From NCBI GenBank assembly GCA_964556675.1, contig CAZKYN010000100.1:1-11622 (forward strand): DNA of 11,622 bases, in the 5' to 3' direction. Of this stretch, positions 1-5,804 are shown in pieces (positions within the stretch are counted from its first letter, which is position 1; every line of letters starts with the position of its first letter). This stretch comes from JBDKTK01 sp964556675. Its GTDB lineage: Bacteria > Desulfobacterota > Syntrophia > Syntrophales > UBA4778. Made by a program: the position numbers and the translations under genes. A model generated the notes under the pieces. It searched no databases, was not told the DNA's origin, and saw nothing but the letters and a program-made list of their open reading frames with translations.

Positions 1-226
1 CAAGAAATTGAGCTATCCCATAGGCCAAGAAAAAAATGGACCCCAGCCATCCCACTTCCTGCGGAGTCAACTTCAGATCGGTTTGAATATAAGGCAAACA
101 AGTTAAAACAGCTATCCTGTCCAGATAATTGATCAGGTATAGCAGCCACACAATCGCCAGAATCCAATAACGATAACCCCAAACAGTACTCTTCACGCCG
201 TTTAATGTATTTACAGATGTAGACAT
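1..226 (-). CDS. MFS transporter, ACS-type (N-terminal 75 residues, cut by window edge)
   Basis: Only the first 75 codons are present; the gene continues beyond base 1. The product begins with a short polar stretch, then a first membrane segment (about residues 21-40) running into NYLDRIAV, then LTPQEVGWLGSIFFLAYGIAQ. The N-Y-L-D-R motif at the end of helix 1 and the GW-GS-FFLAYG start of helix 2 are typical of the anion:cation symporter branch of the major facilitator superfamily (hexuronate, phthalate and hydroxybenzoate transporters). An AAGGAGG ribosome binding site sits 7-8 bases before the ATG, which fixes the start. It lies 66 bases after the CoA-transferase on the same strand and is probably the last known gene of that operon. 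I infer that it imports the organic acid that the CoA-transferase activates; the substrate itself cannot be read from this fragment. Confidence 0.88.
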   Translation of the reverse strand, partial: MSTSVNTLNGVKSTVWGYRYWILAIVWLLYLINYLDRIAVLTCLPYIQTDLKLTPQEVGWLGSIFFLAYGIAQFL

Positions 227-292
227 TTGAATTCCTCCTTTTCGCGAGAGTCAGCTATGATCTCGTTGGTTGTCCCAGGTTTTCTCGATTGA

Positions 293-1594
293 TCACCAGA
301 TTTCATATTTTTTCGCTGCTTCTTGCAGCTCTTTACGAAAATCAGGGTGAGCAATGGAGATGAGGCATTTAGCCCTTTCCCTTATCGTTTTTCCGCGCAA
401 ATGTGCGATACCGTACTCGGTTACAACATAGTCGACGTCATTTCTAGTTACGCTCACAGTCGAGCCGAATGGCAGAAAAGGCTGTATAGTCGATAGTTTC
501 CCTTTGGCGGTAGTTGACGGCAGTATAGTTACTGATTTGCCATTTTTTGACATGACGGACCCGATCGCCATATCGTTCTGGCCGCCGGTTCCGCCATATT
601 GTCTACCATTAATGGATTCGGAATTTACTTGTCCCGAAAGATCGACCATCAAAGCACTGTTAATTGCAACCATGTTGTCATTCTGGCTGATGATCCGCAG
701 ATCATTCGTGTAGCTGCCCGGCTTCAATAAAATACATGGATTATTGTCGACAAACCTGTAGAGGTCTTCTGAGCCGAAAACAAATGCCCCCACCATCTTA
801 TCCTTATGAAAGTTCTTTTTACGATTGGTAACCACTCCGGCCCGCATAAGTTCCATCATACTTTCGCTGATCATTTCAGTGTGGACTCCAAGATCTTTTT
901 TACTCATAAATGCCTTGGCGCAAGCATTCGGTGATGGGCCATATCCCAGCTGAATACAATCTCCATCCTTGACAATGGAACTGACATATTCGCCGATTGC
1001 CAAATCAACATCAGTCATTGGCGGATTGGGAAAGGATATGAGAGGGCGGTTTGACTCAACAATGCAATCTATATCACTAATGTGAATTTCAGTATCTCCA
1101 TAAACCAGAGGGACATTCCGGTTAACTTCTACTATGATTTTGCCTGCGTTCTTCCAGGCATCATGTTCCATCAGGAGAGATATAGATTCCCTGACATAAC
1201 CGTTTTTATCCATGGGGCTTACTGTCGCAATGAAAACGTCAGGTTTCTGGTTAACAACCCTCTTCGGCACCATGTCGCGGACGTGATTTGGCTGATAACT
1301 GACCCTTCCCGTTTTGTGCAGGTTTCTTGCAGCAGGGCCATAAAATGTTGCCATAATATCGAATTTACCGAGATATTCAGGGTTATCCTCCAGGAATTTG
1401 TATTTCCAATACCCCAACAAATGCCAGATCGTCACATTTTCAACGCGATCCTTAATTGTATGTAACTGCTCTAATATGGTTATCGGTTCCGATCCATAAC
1501 AGCTGATGGCAACCACGTCTCCGGATTTGATTTTACTGAGCGCTCCGTCAACCGTGGTCAGTTTTGAATTATAAAGATCTCCATAGTTATTCAT
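293..1594 (-). CDS. Acetyl-CoA hydrolase/transferase family CoA-transferase (4-hydroxybutyrate/acetate type)
   Basis: A full-length family I CoA-transferase of the acetyl-CoA hydrolase / 4-hydroxybutyrate CoA-transferase group (433 residues from this start; members are about 430-440). The predicted catalytic glutamate lies in GVHTEMISES (residue 240). The glycine-rich GGTGGQND motif is at about 333-340, followed by the C-terminal VTEYGIAHLRGKTIRERA signature. It has no signal peptide, so it is cytoplasmic. Enzymes of this family move CoA from acetyl-CoA or another acyl-CoA to a carboxylic acid through a glutamyl-CoA intermediate. Two ATG codons are in frame: the one at 1600 directly abuts AAAGGAG, while the one at 1594 has a normal 6-base spacing, so I chose 1594. 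The crotonase ends about 15 bases upstream. The oxyanion-loop segment LGYGPSPNAC differs from the more usual GIGAIPNA, which may reflect a different acyl substrate. The exact acid is unknown. Confidence 0.92.
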   Translation of the reverse strand: MNNYGDLYNSKLTTVDGALSKIKSGDVVAISCYGSEPITILEQLHTIKDRVENVTIWHLLGYWKYKFLEDNPEYLGKFDIMATFYGPAARNLHKTGRVSYQPNHVRDMVPKRVVNQKPDVFIATVSPMDKNGYVRESISLLMEHDAWKNAGKIIVEVNRNVPLVYGDTEIHISDIDCIVESNRPLISFPNPPMTDVDLAIGEYVSSIVKDGDCIQLGYGPSPNACAKAFMSKKDLGVHTEMISESMMELMRAGVVTNRKKNFHKDKMVGAFVFGSEDLYRFVDNNPCILLKPGSYTNDLRIISQNDNMVAINSALMVDLSGQVNSESINGRQYGGTGGQNDMAIGSVMSKNGKSVTILPSTTAKGKLSTIQPFLPFGSTVSVTRNDVDYVVTEYGIAHLRGKTIRERAKCLISIAHPDFRKELQEAAKKYEIW

Positions 1595-1609
1595 CTTCAT
1601 CTCCTTTAT

Positions 1610-2371
1610 TTATTTGCGTTTGAATACTGGTTTTCGTTTTTCAAAAAATGCAGAAATACTTTCATCAAAGTCCTGGGTGTCTTTCAGAAATTGCGTGTAT
1701 GACATTTCCAGAGCATATTTTTCCATTATGCGGAAACCTTGATTGTTATTCATTGCTCGTTTCAGCTCGATCATAGCGAGCGGCGGTTTGCCGGCAATTT
1801 CCGCCGCAATTTCAATTGCTGCAATCATCAATTCTTCTTTAGGGACAATTTTACAAATGGCGCCAAACGCCTCTAACTCTCTGGCACTTATTCTTTTTCC
1901 CCTCATGCAATAATTTCTGGCGGTTGTTTCTGGCAGCAGGCGTGAGATATGGCAAGGGCCGCTTACAAGCGAAAAATTGATTTCAGTAATCCCGAAATAG
2001 GCTTCTTCTGCGGCAACCAGCAAATCGCAGCACGCCGCAATTGCAGTGCCGGTCCCTAATGCAAGGCCGTTTATTGCCCCGATTACCGGGACCCGGCAGT
2101 TGTATGGAGCTGCGAGACCTTCGTTTATGAGTTTAACGTAGTTCACATAGTCTTTTTTAAACGGGCCCGTAAAATCCTTGAGATCATTGCCGGCCATAAA
2201 GGCTTTGCCCTTAGCTGTGAGAATCGAAACGTAAACTTCATCATTTCCATTGATGCTGTCAAAAGCCTCAATAATTTCCTTGTAAGCTTGCATATTGATG
2301 GAATTCAGGGGTGGACGATCAACCGTCACGACGCCTATATGGTCTTTAATATCTAACTTAACAAATTCCAT
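1610..2371 (-). CDS. Enoyl-CoA hydratase/isomerase (crotonase) family protein, non-canonical active site
   Basis: A 253-residue crotonase-fold protein, the usual single-domain length. The first oxyanion-hole segment KAFMAGNDLKDF (56-67) and the second, NGLALGTGTAIAACCDLLVA (101-120), are both present, followed by FGITEINFSLVSGP. Compared with rat enoyl-CoA hydratase, the Glu164 position is kept (E130) but the Glu144 position, normally in GGGCE, is alanine (A110). Losing that acid/base argues against ordinary syn-hydration of enoyl-CoA. It is compatible with isomerases, decarboxylases or hydrolases of the superfamily. AAAGGAG lies 6 bases before the ATG. It is the first gene of an operon with the CoA-transferase, an arrangement that recalls the E. 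coli ygfG-ygfH pair (methylmalonyl-CoA decarboxylase plus CoA-transferase), although I cannot show that it shares that activity. A sigma-54-type promoter lies immediately upstream. Confidence 0.9.
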   Translation of the reverse strand: MEFVKLDIKDHIGVVTVDRPPLNSINMQAYKEIIEAFDSINGNDEVYVSILTAKGKAFMAGNDLKDFTGPFKKDYVNYVKLINEGLAAPYNCRVPVIGAINGLALGTGTAIAACCDLLVAAEEAYFGITEINFSLVSGPCHISRLLPETTARNYCMRGKRISARELEAFGAICKIVPKEELMIAAIEIAAEIAGKPPLAMIELKRAMNNNQGFRIMEKYALEMSYTQFLKDTQDFDESISAFFEKRKPVFKRK

Positions 2372-2406
2372 ATAATTCTCCTTTCACCATTTTGTTCAGT
2401 TACAAG

Positions 2407-2423
2407 AGCAACAGACATGCCAG
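2407..2423 (-). promoter_or_regulatory. Sigma-54 (-24/-12) promoter for the crotonase operon
   Basis: On the minus strand the sequence reads CTGGCATGTCTGTTGCT. It matches the RpoN consensus YTGGCACGrNNNTTGCW at nearly every position, with the invariant GG and GC separated by exactly 10 bases. Transcription would begin near 2396, leaving a leader of about 25 bases that holds the AAAGGAG site of the crotonase. An RpoN promoter requires an enhancer-binding ATPase; the regulator is not in this window. Confidence 0.7.
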
Positions 2424-2447
2424 TGAATCAAAAGAAAGGAGAAGGAT

Positions 2448-2492
2448 ATGAAAACGCAAGAGAAATCAGTATTTTCTGATATATGCTATTGA
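2448..2492 (+). other. Orphan 14-codon reading frame with a strong ribosome binding site
   Basis: AAAGGAG lies about 6 bases ahead of an ATG that opens a frame of only 14 codons (MKTQEKSVFSDICY) before TGA. It is divergent from the crotonase and lies just upstream of its sigma-54 promoter. The start signals look like those of a real gene, but the frame stops at once. It could be the truncated beginning of a former divergent gene, a leader peptide, or chance in purine-rich DNA. I do not recognise the peptide. Confidence 0.3.
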
Positions 2493-2550
2493 GGTGAGAT
2501 TAGATAAACTAGAGATGAATGGATAAATAATTTGTACCATATTTTACCAC

Positions 2551-2567
2551 TGATAATTTTATTATCA
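2551..2567. repeat. Perfect 7-bp inverted repeat, possible activator site
   Basis: TGATAAT, a 3-base spacer, then ATTATCA. The centre is about 160 bases upstream of the start point predicted for the sigma-54 promoter, which is the normal range for an enhancer-binding protein. The region is AT-rich, so a chance dyad is possible. Confidence 0.3.
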
Positions 2568-2864
2568 CTTATTTATCATTACTTTTAGAACCATAGTACA
2601 AGTCAGGATTGGCAAAAAGTGTTTTCGAAATTTTGCAATCGAGTTTCGCTACAATCTTTTTTGAGGTGTTAGGAGGACAAGAGGCGACTGGCTGAAATCC
2701 TTACTTTCTTGGTAAATCTCATCCAACAAGGAGGTCACCAGATATTCCTATTTTTGAAATCAGCCGGCATTCCGAATGTAACGGCATTGATAGGAATGAA
2801 AGGACAGATAGGTAGGTCCTGAAATAATAGAAACTATTATTCAGAAAGGGCTTTTTGATGGATG

Positions 2865-2903
2865 CGAAAGGCATCCGCTTGTGGCGGATGCCTTTCGTGT
2901 TTT
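2865..2903 (+). terminator. Strong hairpin beyond the BACON-tailed beta-helix gene; T-run on the plus strand
   Basis: A perfect 14-bp stem (2865-2878 with 2884-2897) around a 5-base loop, followed on the plus strand by TGTTTT. It starts 15 bases beyond the stop of the beta-helix gene on the minus strand. In that direction no T-run follows the stem, so as an intrinsic terminator it works better for plus-strand transcripts. In the gene's own direction it may protect the mRNA 3' end or assist termination in another way. Confidence 0.5.
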
Positions 2904-2912
2904 AGAAACAGC

Positions 2913-4679
2913 TTACATCACCCGCAGGTTGGTCGGCGGCTTGATAGTAACGCTGCTCGGGGGGATGCTCGTGGCCGACTGCACGATCGTGAAGGTCAGC
3001 CCCGCAACCGTAATGGTCCCGCTGCGGTTGGATGTTCCCGTGTTCTGCGCTACGGAATAGGAAACCGTGCCGGAACCTGTACCGCTGGCGCCTGAAGTGA
3101 TTGTGATCCAGGCTGCATTGGCGACGGCCGTCCAGTCGCAGGAACTCGTGGAGGCGGTCACGCCGACAGTCCCGGTCGTCGCTGCGGAGTTGTACGAAGC
3201 CTTCGTCGCGCTCAGGGTGACGCTGCAGGACGGAGGCGGAGTTGTGCCGCCGCCCGAGGAGCCGGATGCGTAACAGCCCGCATCCCACACGGCGCCCCGC
3301 ACGGAGCCGTTGATGTCCGCGCTATAGGCCGCCCCGAGGTTGGCCCCCATGCCGATGGCCGGGGAATTCGCTGCGAGCGAAATGTCGTTGTTGGTCCCCT
3401 GGTAGGAATATCGCTTGAATATCGAACCTACCGCCGGATTCTCCTTGCCGTTTGTCTCGAAGCCAAGACTGCGCATCTGCGCCTGGGTCCTGTCCTGCCC
3501 CATGTAGCGGTAATTAGCGCGGCTAACGCGGTATTCCCCGACCAGGTTATTGTCTATCCTGATGCTCGGTATGGAGCCGCTCGCCTGGACCGTTATGTTG
3601 CCGCTCGAGGTCGATGTGCCGCTGTCAACGACTATGTTATTCATTATTTCCAGTCCGGCCAGTGTAGCGCCGCCGTGTCCGCGGTCGCCTACGCTGATCC
3701 CGTACTGGTTTATACCGACGACGGTGTTGTTGTAGATCTTCAGCCTCTTCATCGAGGCCTGGCCTCCAGTTTCCACGTCACAGCTGATGCCGTTCATGGC
3801 GGACATTGCCGGGGTCTGATAGATCAGGTTATTGGCAATGGTGACGTCGTCGCAGATGCAGACCGACCCGGGGCCGTAATCGAAGCTGTCAGGGTAAATA
3901 CCCTGGGTGCAGGAATAGACCACGTTCTGCTTGACGACAACGCGCGACCCCTGGATGGGGATCCCGTCCGCATGGCTGCCCATATTGGTCAGATTTCCGA
4001 TGACGCAGCGAGAGATCACTGTGTCGTTGCCCGGGCAGATGCCGTCAACATCTATTCCGCTGATATAGCACTTGTCGATGGTCGAGGTCGCCACGCTTCC
4101 ACTCAGACCCAGAGCCGTGGTGATGCCCGTGCCCCGGAAGGCGCCTTTTTCATTGGTGAAACGGCAGTTGTAAATGTACATCCCCTGGGCATAGCGCCCG
4201 TCGATGCCGAACACCGTGCCCCCGCTCTGGCCGATGCGATAGAAGTTGCTGTTCTTCACTTCGCAATGGTTCGAGCTCTGCATTTCCACGCCGTTGCCGC
4301 CGGCCCGGTCTATTGTAAGCCCGTCAATGGAGACGTATACCAGGCCGTGAAGGCTGACCGCATCCCCGCTGGAGACGTCGATCACTCCCGGATAGCCGGG
4401 GTAATTGCCGCGGATGGTGATCAGGTTTCCGGAGGATCCGCTCTTCCCCACGGTGAGTTTCTCATTAAACGTGCCGGCTACATAAAGTGTGTCGCCCGGT
4501 GCAATGCCCGACCAGTTTACCCTGCTGAAACCCGACCAGGCATTGGCAAATGCTGTGCCGTCGCCGCTGCCGTACGATGCGCCCGAGGGACGCACGAACC
4601 AGTCCCTCGCGCCGGCTGTTGAAAACGCGAGCAGCACTAAAGCAGCGGCTGCCGCTACGATTATCGACTTCTTTTTCAT
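2913..4679 (-). CDS. Exported right-handed parallel beta-helix protein with C-terminal BACON-like domain and PPTNLRVM tail
   Basis: A 588-residue secreted protein. A basic, hydrophobic signal peptide (1-24, ending STAGA) precedes a mature start at RDWFVR. Residues about 25-475 form a parallel beta-helix: many short turns such as NNLIYQ, KIYNNTVVG and EIMNNIVVD, ending in the SPAIGMGA...DINGSVRGAVWDAGCY cap common in pectate-lyase-like and choice-of-anchor proteins. Residues about 485-569 (CSVTLSATKASYN...WITITSG...SYSVAQNTG...ITVAG) match a BACON-type beta-sandwich, often linked with carbohydrate or surface binding. The last eight residues, PPTNLRVM, are shared with the neighbouring paralogue. 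The true start is the ATG at 4679, preceded by GGGGAG; it lies 2 bases after the FN3-CFI gene stop, so the two are probably translationally coupled. No catalytic residues can be assigned. A surface carbohydrate or matrix role is inference. Confidence 0.88.
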   Translation of the reverse strand: MKKKSIIVAAAAALVLLAFSTAGARDWFVRPSGASYGSGDGTAFANAWSGFSRVNWSGIAPGDTLYVAGTFNEKLTVGKSGSSGNLITIRGNYPGYPGVIDVSSGDAVSLHGLVYVSIDGLTIDRAGGNGVEMQSSNHCEVKNSNFYRIGQSGGTVFGIDGRYAQGMYIYNCRFTNEKGAFRGTGITTALGLSGSVATSTIDKCYISGIDVDGICPGNDTVISRCVIGNLTNMGSHADGIPIQGSRVVVKQNVVYSCTQGIYPDSFDYGPGSVCICDDVTIANNLIYQTPAMSAMNGISCDVETGGQASMKRLKIYNNTVVGINQYGISVGDRGHGGATLAGLEIMNNIVVDSGTSTSSGNITVQASGSIPSIRIDNNLVGEYRVSRANYRYMGQDRTQAQMRSLGFETNGKENPAVGSIFKRYSYQGTNNDISLAANSPAIGMGANLGAAYSADINGSVRGAVWDAGCYASGSSGGGTTPPPSCSVTLSATKASYNSAATTGTVGVTASTSSCDWTAVANAAWITITSGASGTGSGTVSYSVAQNTGTSNRSGTITVAGLTFTIVQSATSIPPSSVTIKPPTNLRVM

Positions 4680-4681
4680 GA

Positions 4682-5389
4682 TCAATTCTCTCCCCGGGCC
4701 CTGATCGCCTCGCGCCGCCTGACTCTTCCAGCCAGGGCCGCCCTGCAGCCCGTAACTGCCGCGAGCCCCGCCAGCGCCGCCAGGAGCAGGGCAATTCCCG
4801 GATACTTGACTGCATAAACCGCCGGCGACAGGAACCATCTGGCCAGAGCGCGGAGCAGTTCGTTATCCCTGATTATGTCCGCAAGAGGCGGAGAGAGCGC
4901 GTAATAGGCATTGACGAACGCGCGGCCGGCCGGGTTGGTAATCAGGTAGCTGTCGCGGAAATCCCTCAGGAGCCGGACTTCCGGAGCCATGTAGCTGCCG
5001 TAGGCCGCCGTGGCGATGAAACACCCGCCTCCGCCGCCCTCGCTGCCGCCGCTCGATGCAGCCGCAGCTGTTGTCGCCGACACTTCATTGGAGAAATCGC
5101 TTTCCGCACCGGTTGAATCATACGCGGTCGTAGCAATATAATAAGTCTGGCCGTCCGCCAGGCCCGTCAGCGTGGTGCTGGTCTGGCTGCCGGCATCGAC
5201 GCTGCCTGAATAGTTGCCGCTCTGGGTCCCGTAATAGACCTTGTATCCTGTGACGTTGGAGCTTTCACTCGGGTCCCACGCCAGTTTCAATTCGGCCGCG
5301 ACAACCTGTCCCGCGACGATCAAGAGCGCCAGGGCCAGGATGGCCGCCAGGACTGTCCCGGATTTTCTTTGCTTCTTTGCACTGAACAT
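4682..5389 (-). CDS. Exported single-FN3 protein with CFI-box C-terminal domain (copy 1)
   Basis: A 235-residue protein with a signal peptide at 1-32 and one fibronectin type III domain at about 33-106 (LKLAWDPS, GYKVYYGTQSGNY, TYYIATTAYDS, DFSNEV). A Gly/Ser-rich linker leads to the CFIATAAYGS box at 123-132. The conserved extension PEVRLLRDFRDSYL ... VNAYYALSPPLA ... RWFLSPAVYAVKYP follows, then a membrane segment (about 197-215) and an arginine-rich tail. This is the CFI-box-CTERM arrangement, which resembles C-terminal sorting/anchoring signals. The FN3 domain begins directly at its second strand; the usual P-x-x-P-x-N-L-x-V first strand is missing. The ATG at 5389 is preferred over a TTG at 5395 because GGAGG then has a normal spacing of 9. 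It is immediately upstream of, and coupled to, the BACON-tailed beta-helix gene. Confidence 0.9.
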   Translation of the reverse strand: MFSAKKQRKSGTVLAAILALALLIVAGQVVAAELKLAWDPSESSNVTGYKVYYGTQSGNYSGSVDAGSQTSTTLTGLADGQTYYIATTAYDSTGAESDFSNEVSATTAAAASSGGSEGGGGGCFIATAAYGSYMAPEVRLLRDFRDSYLITNPAGRAFVNAYYALSPPLADIIRDNELLRALARWFLSPAVYAVKYPGIALLLAALAGLAAVTGCRAALAGRVRRREAIRARGEN

Positions 5390-5395
5390 TATCAA

Positions 5396-5802
5396 ACACC
5401 TCCATAAAATTTACACCAGACGAAACAACACAAATCGAGTGCTGAAGCCGCCCGGCAGATTTTTTGCCCGGACCGCCGGGCAATTGCTCTGCTTGCCATT
5501 TCCCCGCGGGGAAAAACGCTGTTCCGCCGGGGGGCAATGGAAGGCTCAAACTCAGGTTTTTTCAGGATGGAATGTCCGTCAGGTGGTCCAGAAGACAGCC
5601 GGGGCCCGGACCGCGTTAAGGCCGGTCCGGTTCTGAAGAGGCGCAAAACTCTTACCTGTAAAGCAAACGAGTCGTATACCTATGTTTGTTCCCTATCACA
5701 CTATTCTTTGTTTTAGCAACTGTTAAATTCTCTCTTCTCCATATATGGCAATGCTTTCCCGATAGCACGATAAATAATACACGTGTCTGTCGGGATTTTC
5801 TT
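5396..5802. other. 407-base intergenic region and structured leader of module copy 1
   Basis: No gene is supported. On the minus strand it carries the probable promoter and a long leader of the FN3-CFI gene at 5389. Hairpin potential is dense: an 8-bp stem at 5606-5613/5623-5630, the 16-bp palindrome TTTCCCCGCGGGGAAA at 5499-5514, and TTGCCCGG/CCGGGCAA near 5465-5485. The last can be replaced by an alternative pairing of GCCCGGC with GCCGGGC at about 5450-5457. The 3' end of the upstream beta-helix gene is followed by the hairpin at 5757-5795. I found no clear -35/-10 pair and no riboswitch class that fits. Confidence 0.5.
5499..5514. repeat. Perfect 16-bp palindrome in the leader of module copy 1
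   Basis: TTTCCCCGCGGGGAAA lies about 110 bases upstream of the FN3-CFI start at 5389. It could be a protein-binding site or a simple RNA hairpin. No counterpart was seen in front of copy 2. Confidence 0.3.
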
Positions 5803-5804
5803 TT
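5757..5804 (+). terminator. Hairpin abutting the beta-helix gene end; T-run on the plus strand
   Basis: TCCCGA (5757-5762) pairs with TCGGGA (5790-5795), and CACG (5766-5769) with CGTG (5782-5785) inside it. The stem is followed on the plus strand by TTTTCTTTT, which runs into the stop codon of the beta-helix gene on the other strand. In the gene's own direction the stem is followed by AAAGC, so it is poor as an intrinsic terminator there. It would stop plus-strand (antisense) transcripts from entering the gene. Confidence 0.45.

Larger units (their letters stand above)
2372..2912. other. 541-base intergenic region between the acyl-CoA operon and the beta-helix modules
   Basis: No convincing full gene is seen on either strand. 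From left to right it holds the crotonase leader and sigma-54 promoter, the 14-codon frame at 2448, an AT-rich inverted repeat at 2551, an open frame without an ATG start at 2673-2822 with no recognisable product, an imperfect hairpin at 2819-2844 (CTGAAATAATAG / CTATTATTCAG) and the strong hairpin at 2865-2897. Base composition changes from clearly AT-rich on the left to GC-rich on the right of this stretch. Confidence 0.6.

Noticed and set aside
2673..2822. Remnant of a protein gene (about 49 codons, containing RRLAEILTFLVNLIQQGG)
   Set aside because: It has no ATG start or ribosome binding site at its beginning, no recognisable family, and the length is not rare by chance.
3675..4622. Long open frame on the plus strand opposite the BACON-tailed beta-helix gene
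   Set aside because: It lies wholly antisense to a well-supported gene, in GC-rich DNA where such frames are common, and the translation shows no recognisable domain.
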